A stretch of 64,000 bases of DNA from Anaerolineales bacterium (GTDB lineage Bacteria > Chloroflexota > Anaerolineae > 4572-78 > J111): the NCBI GenBank assembly GCA_020634855.1, contig JACKAU010000003.1:682001-746000 (forward strand). Direction: 5' to 3'. Under the pieces are notes generated by a model, which searched no databases, was not told where the DNA came from, and was given only the letters and a program-made list of their open reading frames with translations. A program made the position numbers and the translations under genes. Positions 7,041 through 16,372 of the stretch are shown here, in pieces (the first letter of the stretch is position 1; every line of letters starts with the position of its first letter).

Positions 7041-9197
7041 TTAATGATGCCCCTTAATCTCCCGATTCTTAGCCCACGCCTGCGTAATTCGATCTAAAAT
7101 CATCGCCAGAATAACGATGGCGATCCCGGCCTCGATACCCCGGCCCAAATCACGCATGGGGTTAGCCAGCCCTTTGACAGACAGCAAGCCTAACCCGCCG
7201 CCGCCAACTAACCCGGCAACCACCACCATCGCCAACACCATCATAATCACCTGGTTGACCCCCAACGCAATGGCCGGCAGGGCCAGCGGCAGTTGCACTT
7301 TGAACAGCGTCTGCCGGGGCGTCGAGCCAAACGCGCGGGCGGCTTCAATAGTTTCCGACGAGATTTGCCGGATACCCAAGTTGGTCAAGCGGATGCCCGG
7401 CGGCAGGGCGTACAGCACCGAGGCAATGATCCCCGGAATCCGGCCGACATTGAACAGAATAATGACGGGAATTAAGTAGACAAAGAAGGGAATAGTTTGC
7501 AGCGTGTCGAGGATAGGCTTAAGAAATGCCTCTACCGTGTCACTCCGCGCCGAAAGAACCCCCAACGGGATCGAGATCAGGACGGTCAGGAGAACAGCCA
7601 CGATGACCTGGCTAAATGTGTTCATTGTATCGTCCCACAAGCCCAGCAGCCCAATCACAAACAAGCCGGCCGCCGAGAAAATCGCCAGCCGCCAGCCACC
7701 CACCGAGTAGGCAATCACCGCTACACCCAAAATGACCAGCGGCCACGACAGCCAATCCTGCAAAAACGCCCGGATGGGATTGAGCGTGTAGAGCAAGAGG
7801 AAATCGCTGAGCGGGCCGGTGCCGATCGGGGTGTCGCCAATTTGATAAAGATTGTCCCGCATCCAATCGACGCCGGTATCGACCGGCTGACCTAAATCAA
7901 ACACCCAGCTTTCCGGAAACTCCTGTCCGTAGGGAGCAATACTGTTTATAACCAACATTCCACCCAACAGCAAAACCGAAGTCACCAGAAACGCATGCCC
8001 CCGCAAGAAACCGGCGGTTGAAGCGGCCGCTTCTTTTCGACCGGTTAGCCCAATGATTGCCCCGGCTAGTGTGGCTACTCCGGCGGCAACCCTTCGGGCT
8101 AGCCAAGCACACCCGTCCATAACAAACGCCAGTCCCCGCTCAAACCCGCGCACGGCAGCAAAGCGATCCCAACTGTTGGGCAGCAGATGAAAGCCGTGAT
8201 CGTGCGGCGACCGGGTCACCGTTTGCTGTTGGCTAAAGCCGTGACTAATCCGGTCGAGCAAAATCGCCATAAAAACAATCGCCATACCGGCGATAAAACC
8301 CCGCCCCACCTGCTGCTTCTGCAAGGCGATCAGCACTTCATTGCCCAAACCACCTGCACCGATCAGCGCCGCGATGACCACAATACCAAAGGCCATCATA
8401 ATGGTCTGGTTGACACCGGCGATGATGGTCGGCATGGCCAGGGGAATTTGGACTTTGAATAACGTTTGCCGGGGGGTCGAACCAAAGGCCCGGGCGGCTT
8501 CGACCGCCGACGGAGTTACCTGCCGGATGCCCAGGTTAGTCAGGCGGATAGCGGGCGGGAGGGCGTAGATAACCGTGGCGATAACACTCGGTACGCGAGC
8601 GATCCCGAAAAAGAGCAAAACCGGAATTAAGTAGACAAAAGCCGGCAGCGTCTGCATCACATCGAGCAGCGGGCGCAAGGCGGCTTCAAATCGATCGGAG
8701 CGGGCGGCCAGAATTCCCAGTGGAATCCCGATCAGCAAAGCGATTACCACCGATACGGCCATCAACGCCAGCGTTAGCATACCTTCGTCCCACAAACCCA
8801 TAAAGCCCATAAACAAAATGGCGAAGGCCGAAAACAGGGCGACCCGAAATCCGGCTGCGGCCTGCCCCACCAAAAAGATAGCAAGGACGACAACCTGCCA
8901 CGGCAGCCACAATAAAAACAGTTCTATCTGACGGATTGCCCCGTCAATGGCGTCACTAATGGGATCGAAAAACCACGTAAAGAGGGGATGGCTGAGCCGG
9001 TTGCGAATGGTCCAGCGCTGGAAATTGTCAAGCGGTTCACGCAGGTGAATATCCCAGGCTTCGGGGAAATCGGTGGACTCTGTGGTCAGGCTGTCCACAA
9101 TCAATGGCAGCAGCAAAATAATAACGAGTACGATTAGGTACGTTACGTCTCGTTTGTGAATTTGGATGTAACCGCTAATGGATTGCCAACTGACCAT
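7041..9197 (-). CDS. Glycine betaine ABC transporter permease, two fused ProW-type domains
   Basis: A 718-residue membrane protein in which a complete binding-protein-dependent permease unit occurs twice (~1-330 and ~385-715). Each half has a similar N-terminal region (a TM segment followed by a PESW/PEAW segment), several TM helices, a GIPLGIL/SIPLGVL segment and an EAA loop containing the identical stretch AARAFGSTPRQTLFKVQ. Single-domain ProW/OpuAB proteins are roughly 280-350 residues, so this is an internal duplication and fusion. One polypeptide would supply both membrane subunits of the transporter. It is 56 nt downstream of the ATPase gene in the same operon. Confidence 0.9.
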   Translation of the reverse strand: MVSWQSISGYIQIHKRDVTYLIVLVIILLLPLIVDSLTTESTDFPEAWDIHLREPLDNFQRWTIRNRLSHPLFTWFFDPISDAIDGAIRQIELFLLWLPWQVVVLAIFLVGQAAAGFRVALFSAFAILFMGFMGLWDEGMLTLALMAVSVVIALLIGIPLGILAARSDRFEAALRPLLDVMQTLPAFVYLIPVLLFFGIARVPSVIATVIYALPPAIRLTNLGIRQVTPSAVEAARAFGSTPRQTLFKVQIPLAMPTIIAGVNQTIMMAFGIVVIAALIGAGGLGNEVLIALQKQQVGRGFIAGMAIVFMAILLDRISHGFSQQQTVTRSPHDHGFHLLPNSWDRFAAVRGFERGLAFVMDGCAWLARRVAAGVATLAGAIIGLTGRKEAAASTAGFLRGHAFLVTSVLLLGGMLVINSIAPYGQEFPESWVFDLGQPVDTGVDWMRDNLYQIGDTPIGTGPLSDFLLLYTLNPIRAFLQDWLSWPLVILGVAVIAYSVGGWRLAIFSAAGLFVIGLLGLWDDTMNTFSQVIVAVLLTVLISIPLGVLSARSDTVEAFLKPILDTLQTIPFFVYLIPVIILFNVGRIPGIIASVLYALPPGIRLTNLGIRQISSETIEAARAFGSTPRQTLFKVQLPLALPAIALGVNQVIMMVLAMVVVAGLVGGGGLGLLSVKGLANPMRDLGRGIEAGIAIVILAMILDRITQAWAKNREIKGHH

Positions 9198-9253
9198 GTA
9201 TCTATCCCCTATGCCTCTCTATTCTCTTTTGGTGGACCTGGTGTTGGCTTGCT

Positions 9254-10459
9254 CTAATTTTCTACAGCGCCACCCAAAGCCATAATCACCGCTGCCCGGT
9301 CAACCGAGCCAAGTAGGTGGCGGCTACTGTCAACTACCGGCACCGGCAAATCGGTCGCAGCGACAATCGAGAGCAGATCGCTTAAAAATGTGTGGGGCGA
9401 AACCGTAGGCTGGCTGTCATTGACTAACGGTCGGACCGTTTCGGTTACGGTTGGCACGGCCCGATCAATCTGGTCGCGAGAGACGATGCCTAGAAAGCGG
9501 CCGTTTTCAGCGTTGATGAAAGCCACCCGGCTGGGCTGGTTTTGCAGCCGAACCTGTACTCGCTCCGGTGATTCGTTTTCCGAGCAAACCACCTCACACG
9601 GCTGCATAATGGCCCGCGCCGACAGCACGCGAGAGCGAGGCACATCTTTGGTAAACTCACGGACGTAATCATTAGCCGGGTTGAGAATAACCTGATCAGG
9701 AGTACCAACCTGTACAATTTCACCGTCTTTCATGATGGCGATATCGTCACCCAGTTTGACCGCTTCCAAAAAATCGTGGGTGATGAAGATGATGGTTTTC
9801 TGCATCATCTTTTGTAGTTTGAGCAACTCATCCTGCATTTCCCGGCGAATAAGGGGATCGAGGGCGCTGAAGGGTTCATCAAAGAAGAGAATTTCGGGGT
9901 CAACCGCCAGCGCACGGGCGATACCCACGCGCTGCTGCATGCCACCGCTCAATTCGCCGGGGTAGTGATTTTCCCAGCCGGTCAGACTGACCAAATCGAG
10001 TACGGTTTGAGCTCGGTCATGACGCACGCTTTTGTCGACGCCTTGAATTTCCAGGCCATAGGCGACATTGTCGATGACTTTACGGTGGGGAAACAAGCCG
10101 AAATGCTGGAAGACCATGCTCATCTTGCGGCGACGCAGCAGCCGCAACTGCGCTTCAGACATCGCTGTCACATCTTCGCCTTCAATGACGATCTGGCCGC
10201 TGGTCGGTTCGATCAAGCGCGAGATGCAGCGAACCAGGGTCGATTTGCCGCTGCCCGACAACCCCATCACCACAAAGGTTTCGCCGGCTCGCACCCCAAA
10301 GGAAACATTTTTCACAGCCACGACGTGGCCGGTCTGCTCTAAAATTTCAGCACGAGACATATCGGGCTTGAGCAGTTGTTTGACTTGCTCAGGATGAGGC
10401 CCAAAAATTTTCCATATTTTTCGACAGGAAACTTTGAAATTTGACTCTGTGGTTGCCAT
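9254..10459 (-). CDS. Glycine betaine ABC transporter ATP-binding protein with CBS domains (ProV/OpuAA type)
   Basis: A 401-residue ATPase. Visible are Walker A GLSGSGKST, the Q-loop FQHFGLFPHR, signature LSGGMQQRVGIARAL, Walker B EILFFDEPFSALDP and the switch His in FITHD. The C-terminal ~120 residues form two CBS motifs, used in OpuA/ProV proteins for ionic-strength or nucleotide sensing. The frame is open from a TTG at 10489, but ATG 10459 (MATTESNFKV) is the more plausible start. It is followed by the fused permease gene, and together with the binding protein forms a complete importer. Confidence 0.9.
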   Translation of the reverse strand: MATTESNFKVSCRKIWKIFGPHPEQVKQLLKPDMSRAEILEQTGHVVAVKNVSFGVRAGETFVVMGLSGSGKSTLVRCISRLIEPTSGQIVIEGEDVTAMSEAQLRLLRRRKMSMVFQHFGLFPHRKVIDNVAYGLEIQGVDKSVRHDRAQTVLDLVSLTGWENHYPGELSGGMQQRVGIARALAVDPEILFFDEPFSALDPLIRREMQDELLKLQKMMQKTIIFITHDFLEAVKLGDDIAIMKDGEIVQVGTPDQVILNPANDYVREFTKDVPRSRVLSARAIMQPCEVVCSENESPERVQVRLQNQPSRVAFINAENGRFLGIVSRDQIDRAVPTVTETVRPLVNDSQPTVSPHTFLSDLLSIVAATDLPVPVVDSSRHLLGSVDRAAVIMALGGAVEN

Positions 10460-10525
10460 CACCAACTCTTTTTTCCAGAATGGTGACAATTATAACGGTT
10501 TACCGGAAAAGTCAAAACAAGGCTG

Positions 10526-10571
10526 AATGATTGGCAAATCTAAACCGGCTTTGGTCAATTTGCCAATCATT
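10526..10571. other. 14-bp perfect inverted repeat downstream of the small ORF
   Basis: AATGATTGGCAAAT (10526-10539) and ATTTGCCAATCATT (10558-10571) form a perfect 14-bp stem with an 18-nt loop. It lies between the 94-residue gene and the ATPase gene, which share a strand, and could terminate or attenuate the upstream transcript. It has no T-run. Confidence 0.5.
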
Positions 10572-10588
10572 TTGGGGTCAAAGGGGAA

Positions 10589-10873
10589 TTAATCTACAGT
10601 CTGAACTTCAACATACTCTTCGATTTCACGCTCGTCACTGTGTTCAATTTCGTAACCTAACTCTTCAAAGTAGGCTTGAACACGCTCAACGTCTTGCCAG
10701 CGAAAGCGGGCGTAGTGAGCCAGTCCTAAATCACCACCGATTTCATCGACTAGCGGTTGAGCAATATCGCGAATATTTTCTCTAGAGAATACAGGCAGTT
10801 GAACGGTAAGGTCATACTGGTAACCTCCGGAGTAATCCGGTTGGTTTCTAATGAAGCTGAGTGGCTTATTCAT
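10589..10873 (-). CDS. Small conserved-looking hypothetical protein (94 aa)
   Basis: A 94-residue acidic protein starting MNKPLSFIRNQPDYSGGYQY. ATG 10873 has GGAGAG 9 nt upstream; the frame extends further to 10918 without ribosome-binding support. The C-terminus is rich in Glu, with E(L)GYEIEHSDEREIEEYVEV. No signal peptide or membrane segment is seen, and the family is not recognised. It is separated from the downstream betaine transporter ATPase by a strong inverted repeat, so joint expression is uncertain. Confidence 0.55.
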   Translation of the reverse strand: MNKPLSFIRNQPDYSGGYQYDLTVQLPVFSRENIRDIAQPLVDEIGGDLGLAHYARFRWQDVERVQAYFEELGYEIEHSDEREIEEYVEVQTVD

Positions 10874-10989
10874 AAGGTTACTCTCCATATAGACTATAAC
10901 TAATACCAATAAAATCACAGCAGCATCGCGGAATGTTACTGTATTAAACTCAAAGACTACTATGCCTTAGTTATTTTCGCAAAATCTTA

Positions 10990-11060
10990 GCAAAGTTTTA
11001 AAAGAAACGTATTGGAACTATCTTGAAACTTTGTTAGAGTTACCGGGGCGTTTCTTTTAG
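10990..11060. repeat. Interleaved inverted repeats in the divergent gap
   Basis: Within the gap, AAAAGAAACG and CGTTTCTTTT form a perfect 10-bp pair, and a second pair, TAGCAAAGTTT with AAACTTTGTTA (one mismatch), overlaps the same interval. The region lies upstream of the acyltransferase gene at 11164. A REP/MITE remnant or a regulatory structure are both possible. Confidence 0.4.
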
Positions 11061-11163
11061 ACAACCTGCGATCTAGGGGATTCTCGACAAAACCGGGTAT
11101 TCCCGGTAAAATCTGTAGCGTTGGCGTGAGACTCTTTTTCCCTAATCAAACCTGAAGGTACAC

Positions 11164-12027
11164 ATGACTAAAAAAGCCAAAATTACGTACGCCTCACCCG
11201 ATGATCCACTCATCAAGAGTATTATGATCCAGGCCATCGAGCTATTATCCGGCAAACGAAGGCTAGAGAAATTATATAACGGCCTACTGGGTGAGCACGA
11301 GGGCAAACCGTCATTTTGGGGCGCTGCCTTGGACAGTTTGCAAATAAAAATGGACTATGACGCCCGACAGTTGGCGAAAGTACCCCGAACCGGCCCGGTG
11401 GTCTTCATCGCCAACCATCCTTTTGGGGTAGTTGACGGCATCATCATTTGCCATTTAACTATCCTGGCCCGCGAAGATTTTCAAATATTGATCAACAGTT
11501 CGCTGTGCCGGGCCGAACATTTGACCCCTTATTTTTTGCCGATCGATTTCAACGAAACCGAAGAAGCGGTCCACGTCAATATCAACTCCAAGAAACGCGC
11601 AATCGACATTCTACGCGACCAGGGAACCATCGTTATTTTTCCCGCCGGCGGCATTGCCACGTCTGAGTCCCCGTTTGGACGAGCCACTGATTTAGAATGG
11701 AAGACATTCGCCGCCAAACTCATCCAAACGACACAGGCCACGGTGGTGCCGATCTATTTCCACGGTCAAAACAGCCGTATCTTCCAGATTGCCAGCCAAT
11801 TCAGTTTAACGCTGCGGTTGTCGCTTATTGTGCGCGAGGTTAACAAACAGATCGGCAGTACCATTCGGATCACCATTGGCGATCCGATCCCTTACCGGGA
11901 ACTCTCCGATATCAAAAAGAAGAAAGAATTGACCCGCCACTTGCGACGGATCACTTACGAACTGGGCGCCCAGTCCGAAAAAAAAGGGCGATTTCAAAAC
12001 CGGCGTGGCTGGGATTTATCCTATTAA
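11164..12027 (+). CDS. PlsC-like lysophospholipid acyltransferase (hemolysin-type LPLAT)
   Basis: A 287-residue member of the glycerolipid acyltransferase superfamily. The catalytic His motif is ANHPFGVVDG (~residue 84) and the acceptor-binding loop is FPAGGIATS (~residue 160), as in the putative-hemolysin/ornithine-lipid branch. No clear TM segment is seen, so the protein is probably peripheral on the cytoplasmic face. The start codon of the FolC-like gene follows its stop by 2 nt, suggesting translational coupling. The acyl acceptor is not determinable. Confidence 0.8.
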   Translation: MTKKAKITYASPDDPLIKSIMIQAIELLSGKRRLEKLYNGLLGEHEGKPSFWGAALDSLQIKMDYDARQLAKVPRTGPVVFIANHPFGVVDGIIICHLTILAREDFQILINSSLCRAEHLTPYFLPIDFNETEEAVHVNINSKKRAIDILRDQGTIVIFPAGGIATSESPFGRATDLEWKTFAAKLIQTTQATVVPIYFHGQNSRIFQIASQFSLTLRLSLIVREVNKQIGSTIRITIGDPIPYRELSDIKKKKELTRHLRRITYELGAQSEKKGRFQNRRGWDLSY

Positions 12028-12029
12028 CC

Positions 12030-13394
12030 ATGACTGATCCATTTAACGCCGCCTACTACAATAGCGTCGATCAAATTTTTCACGCGCCCTGGACCGCAGC
12101 CAAACTGGCCCGACTGGACTTGGTAAACCTTTCCGTCAAAACGCTCTGGCCGCAGGGCCATCCCACCCGCCTGATCCACGTCACCGGCACCAGTGGTAAA
12201 GGCTCGACCTGCCGGTTTCTGGAGGCCGGGTTGTCGCTGCTAGGCCAAAGCGGCGCGTTTCTCAGCCCTCATATTTTTGACTACCGGGAACGCTTCAGCC
12301 TCAATGGGCAGTCGGCGGCCCAAGATGAGATCGTCGATGTGTGGGAAAATAAAATTAAACCTTACGCTGTGGGCCTGACGCTACGCAGCCCGCAGCAAGC
12401 CCTAACGTTTCATGAGGTCAATATTCTGATCGCCCTGGCCTTATTTGAAAAACACGGCATCGAACGAGCCGCCTTTGAGGTTGGCGTCGGCGGGCGATAC
12501 GACCAGACCCGGGCGCTCGATTACGTGGCAACCGTTTTGACCAACGTAGGGCGCGATCATGAGCATATGCTCGGCCAAGAAAAATGGCAACGCGCCTTGG
12601 ATAAAGCCGGCATCGCCCGGCCAGGCGTCCCCTTCTTTACCGGCGAGTCCGATGAAGCGATGTTGCGGGTTATCGCCGGCGTGTGCGAGTCAGTCCAAGC
12701 CCCGCTCCACCACATCGATCAATCGCACACCAACGCGCTGGCAACGCAGTTGGCTGCTCTGCCGGCCAACGTCCAACCTCGCAGCGAACTGCTGACTACC
12801 CATTACCAACAGCAAAACGCGGCCCTCAGTTTAGCGGTCATCCAACATCTTCACCCCGAAGTCGACGCGACGGCGGTACTACAAAAATTCTTGGCGGTTA
12901 ACCTACTCGGCCGGTTCTTGCCGGTCGAAGACAACATCTACGCCGACATCGCCCACAACCCCGAAAAGATCAACGCCTTCACCCAGGCGGTCGCCGAAAA
13001 ATTCGGCCGGCGCAGCAAAATCTTTGTCGTCGGCGCGTCCGGGTTCCGCACCCCGGCGGCGATGTTCGGTCCGATCATGGCCATCGCCAAAACGGTGATC
13101 GTCACCAGCGCCTCCTTCAGAGGGCAAGATCCCACCTCGGTCAAAAAAGCCATTGACGCTATAGCCGAGTCCACGCCTACCTTCGTCATCCCCGACTCGC
13201 AGCAGGCGCTTCAATTAGCTAAGTCCATCCGCGAGGATGATGACGTCATCATCCTGACCGGCTCCGCTTATCTCATCGATCAGGCGCTCAACCCCGATCC
13301 GTACCTGCGTTATCTCAATGCCACGCAAGGCTGGCGGGAGGTCGAGGAGATCAACGTTGACGGGCGGGTGCAATTCAAACTGCCGGGTAAGTAA
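12030..13394 (+). CDS. FolC-like Mur ligase family protein
   Basis: A 454-residue ATP-dependent ligase resembling dihydrofolate/folylpolyglutamate synthase. HVTGTSGKGSTCRFLEAGL is the Mur-ligase P-loop, SPHIFDYRERFSLNG the substrate loop, and VGGRYDQTRALDY plus VGRDHEHMLG match the FolC ATP/Mg region. The C-terminal domain contains VVGASGFRTPAAMFGPI. Canonical FolC has FDATN/GGRLDATN, replaced here by GGRYDQT, so the substrate may be something other than folate. It is tightly coupled to the acyltransferase upstream. Confidence 0.75.
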   Translation: MTDPFNAAYYNSVDQIFHAPWTAAKLARLDLVNLSVKTLWPQGHPTRLIHVTGTSGKGSTCRFLEAGLSLLGQSGAFLSPHIFDYRERFSLNGQSAAQDEIVDVWENKIKPYAVGLTLRSPQQALTFHEVNILIALALFEKHGIERAAFEVGVGGRYDQTRALDYVATVLTNVGRDHEHMLGQEKWQRALDKAGIARPGVPFFTGESDEAMLRVIAGVCESVQAPLHHIDQSHTNALATQLAALPANVQPRSELLTTHYQQQNAALSLAVIQHLHPEVDATAVLQKFLAVNLLGRFLPVEDNIYADIAHNPEKINAFTQAVAEKFGRRSKIFVVGASGFRTPAAMFGPIMAIAKTVIVTSASFRGQDPTSVKKAIDAIAESTPTFVIPDSQQALQLAKSIREDDDVIILTGSAYLIDQALNPDPYLRYLNATQGWREVEEINVDGRVQFKLPGK

Positions 13395-13425
13395 ATTCTT
13401 TTACCTGCCGGACCAAGGATAAGTT

Positions 13426-14394
13426 ATGGCTGTCAATCTAGATAAACCTCAACTCTGGAAATCAGATATTGCCGTATCGGTAGATTTTTATAATAATTGG
13501 TTCATTCAATTTGCACCGAAGGCATACCGGGAGACTCGTATCGCTACAACCGAACAAGTTAGACAAACATTGGATAAGACGCGCAACTTAACTGATATAG
13601 ATCCACAAGTCTTGGAAAAGAATCCTTCAGCGATCTCAATACTAAGAATGGCAACCGCGCCACCAATCGCTCGTGACAGACTTATTGGTCTGGCGGGAAT
13701 ATCATCTAATCTGGTTTACAATATGGAAACCAAAAACCGCCTACCGGTTCGAATGGAACAAAGCCGGGTAAGAACTGAACTTGAGAGAATAGGGCAAGTT
13801 ATCATGCAACTCATTGATGAGGATATTTTTCCGTGGATTAAAAGCAACCAAGCACCATCGGAAACAGAGCTATATCGGGCAGCCACCGTTGTGGCCGATC
13901 GATTATGCGGGACTGTGGCCGATCCTATCATTCGCAATGCTCAGGAACAACGACAATTAACAGCCATTAGGGGCTGGTTAGAACAACGTGGATATACGTT
14001 TAGCGAAGGACAAAATAGGCGTAAATTCGACACCTTAGAAGCCGGCACGTTTTCCTTCCGCAGTAACGTCCCTATCAGCCAAACGTATCGATCAGGAACT
14101 AATCAGGTTAATATACCGATTGATATCGTGATAAAACCTTTTCATTTTGAGCCTAATGACTTCCCACTGCTGATTGAAGCAAAATCGGCGGGGGATTTCA
14201 CCAACACCAACAAACGCCGCAAAGAAGAAGCGATAAAAGTCACTCAATTAAGAAACACCTATGGTGAGCATATCCGTTTTATCTTACTGCTGTGTGGTTA
14301 TTTTGATAGCGGCTATTTAGGTTATGAGGCTGCCGAGGGTATTGATTGGGTGTGGGAACATCGGCTTGATGATTTAGCCGGTTTTGGTTTATGA
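13426..14394 (+). CDS. XamI-family type II restriction endonuclease
   Basis: A 322-residue protein resembling the RE_XamI family, with the N-terminal LWKSDIAVSVDFYNNWF and ATAPPIARDRLIGLAGIS segments. A PD-(D/E)XK-type active site is visible: Asp in NIPIDIVIK (~residue 231) and LLIEAKS (~250). XamI cleaves GTCGAC. The gene overlaps the methyltransferase by 4 nt (ATGA), the usual restriction-modification arrangement. Base composition is visibly more AT-rich than in the FolC-like gene before it, suggesting horizontal acquisition. The family assignment rests on recall of the family pattern, without a search. Confidence 0.75.
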   Translation: MAVNLDKPQLWKSDIAVSVDFYNNWFIQFAPKAYRETRIATTEQVRQTLDKTRNLTDIDPQVLEKNPSAISILRMATAPPIARDRLIGLAGISSNLVYNMETKNRLPVRMEQSRVRTELERIGQVIMQLIDEDIFPWIKSNQAPSETELYRAATVVADRLCGTVADPIIRNAQEQRQLTAIRGWLEQRGYTFSEGQNRRKFDTLEAGTFSFRSNVPISQTYRSGTNQVNIPIDIVIKPFHFEPNDFPLLIEAKSAGDFTNTNKRRKEEAIKVTQLRNTYGEHIRFILLLCGYFDSGYLGYEAAEGIDWVWEHRLDDLAGFGL

Positions 14395-15980
14395 GAACTA
14401 TGTATCCTAATCTTGACACAATTGAAGAAAAACGGCTCCTACTTCAACAAAAATTAGACACTGAGAAGACATCGCAACAACGAAACATACTGGGGCAATT
14501 TGCCACGCCAACCGATTTAGCTATTGAAATATTGCATTATGCTCAAACCCTAATACCAGACTCAGAGCCTATACGATTTTTGGATCCGGCATTTGGCACG
14601 GGCGCTTTTTACTCGGCTCTGCTTCGCGCTTTTTCAACTAACCAAATTGAGCGAGCATGGGGTTTCGAGGTTGACCAATGTTACGGTGAAAACGCTATAA
14701 AATTTTGGGCGGATGATCTTCTGAAACTCAATTTAGCTGATTTTACGAAAGCTACGCCACCATTAGAGGACAACAAGAAATTTAACCTGGTTATATGTAA
14801 TCCGCCGTATGTCAGACATCATCATATCGATAGCGATGACAAACCCCGATTACGAAAGCTGGTTCAATCATATACAAACTACCGATTAAATGGCCTGGCC
14901 GGTTTATACACCTATTTTATGTTGCTTTCCCAGATTTGGATGTCTCCAAACGGCCTGGCCGGTTGGTTAGTTCCCAGTGAATTTCTAGATGTAAACTATG
15001 GTAAGGAAGTAAAACGATTTCTGCTAAAGCATGTTACGCTCCTACAAATTCACCGTTTCAATCCCAAACAATCCCAATTTGACGATGCGCTTGTCTCATC
15101 TGTAGTTGTCTGGTTCAAAAATTGTCCCCCAAAACAAGACCACCCCATAAAGTTCAGTTATGGGGGACAATTACTTGCTCCGGAAGAATCAACAGTCGTT
15201 GCAGCAGAAAAACTAACGCCTAATGAAAAATGGACAAAGCTACCCTTGATTGGCTTCCGAAGCAAGCCACACAAAAATATCGAAAAGAAAATAAAGCTGT
15301 CTGAACTATTTACGATAAAACGAGGTATTGCCACCGGCGCAAATAAATTCTTTATTTTAACCCCAGAACAAGTGTCCCAATTTAAATTACCTGAGGAATG
15401 TCTTAAACCCATCTTACCCAGCCCTCGATACCTTGATCAGTTCGAAATTGAAGCAGACGAATACGGTCTCCCAAAAATCAGAAAGTTGCTTTTTCTGCTG
15501 GATTGTAAGTTACCTGAGTCTGTTGTTGAACAATACTATCCTTCGGTCTGGCGTTATCTTCAACTTGGCGTTGAACAAGGGATTCACCAACGTTATCTGT
15601 CTCAGCATCGGTCGCCCTGGTACGCTCAAGAAGTTCGACCTCCCGCACCCATTCTATGCACTTATATGGGCCGGGTTAACCTCACCAAAGAGAATCCGTT
15701 TCGTTTCATAATGAATAAATCACGAGCCACCGCCCCCAACGTTTATTTGCTAATGTATCCAAAACCTGCTCTGGATTTGCAACTAAAAAATAACCCCGAC
15801 CTCCTGCGCTTGATATGGCAGGAGATCAGACAGATTTCTCCAATTGATCTGATATCAGAGGGTAGAATTTATGGCGGCGGATTGCATAAAATTGAACCAA
15901 ATGAACTGGCAAATGCTGCCATCAGAGATGTGGTTGGCATAGACGATTTCAAAGATGGTCTACAATTATCCATGTTTTAA
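14391..15980 (+). CDS. Type II N6-adenine DNA methyltransferase (partner of the XamI-like enzyme)
   Basis: A 529-residue gamma-type N6-adenine methyltransferase. SAM-binding motif I is FLDPAFGTGAFYS (~residues 63-75), catalytic motif IV is VICNPPYVRHHH (~134-145), and the N-terminal LGQFATPTDLA motif is typical of Eco57I/TaqI-like enzymes. The C-terminal ~250 residues are the target-recognition region. It should methylate the sequence cut by the upstream endonuclease. AT-rich like its partner. The pair sits between the FolC-like gene and acylphosphatase as a cassette. Confidence 0.9.
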   Translation: MRTMYPNLDTIEEKRLLLQQKLDTEKTSQQRNILGQFATPTDLAIEILHYAQTLIPDSEPIRFLDPAFGTGAFYSALLRAFSTNQIERAWGFEVDQCYGENAIKFWADDLLKLNLADFTKATPPLEDNKKFNLVICNPPYVRHHHIDSDDKPRLRKLVQSYTNYRLNGLAGLYTYFMLLSQIWMSPNGLAGWLVPSEFLDVNYGKEVKRFLLKHVTLLQIHRFNPKQSQFDDALVSSVVVWFKNCPPKQDHPIKFSYGGQLLAPEESTVVAAEKLTPNEKWTKLPLIGFRSKPHKNIEKKIKLSELFTIKRGIATGANKFFILTPEQVSQFKLPEECLKPILPSPRYLDQFEIEADEYGLPKIRKLLFLLDCKLPESVVEQYYPSVWRYLQLGVEQGIHQRYLSQHRSPWYAQEVRPPAPILCTYMGRVNLTKENPFRFIMNKSRATAPNVYLLMYPKPALDLQLKNNPDLLRLIWQEIRQISPIDLISEGRIYGGGLHKIEPNELANAAIRDVVGIDDFKDGLQLSMF

Positions 15981-16068
15981 GTACAAATGTTAAGAGCAGG
16001 ATAAACGGAATAATAGAATTCTGTATTCTACTATTTGGTACTCCATCAATCTCTAATCTCCAATTTCC

Positions 16069-16356
16069 TCAAAACGTTACTTTGAAATTCTTAAATTCTC
16101 CGGTAGCGTCGCCGTAGGTCACCTCAACGTGATCAACCTTAGCCGGACGTTCGCCGTGGCGACACCAGGCCACAGCCTCGCGGACAGCCGGCTCAGGCCC
16201 TTCAAAAACCGCTTCAACTTTCCCATCCCACCGATTCTTGACCCAGCCGGTCAAGCCGAGTTCCTGGGCTTTGTGGCGTGTGTTCCACCGAAAACCGACG
16301 CCCTGAACATAGCCGGAGATGATCACATGCGCTTGGATTTGAGGTTGGTCGCTCAT
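16069..16356 (-). CDS. acyP: Acylphosphatase
   Basis: A 95-residue acylphosphatase hydrolysing the carboxyl-phosphate bond of acylphosphates. The active-site loop YVQGVGFR (catalytic Arg) and GWVKNRWDGKVE (catalytic Asn) are intact, and the C-terminal FKNFKVTF strand completes the fold. AGGAG precedes the ATG. The upstream leader is a tetranucleotide microsatellite that begins 17 nt before the start codon. Confidence 0.95.
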   Translation of the reverse strand: MSDQPQIQAHVIISGYVQGVGFRWNTRHKAQELGLTGWVKNRWDGKVEAVFEGPEPAVREAVAWCRHGERPAKVDHVEVTYGDATGEFKNFKVTF

Positions 16357-16372
16357 ACAAAACTCCTGGGAA

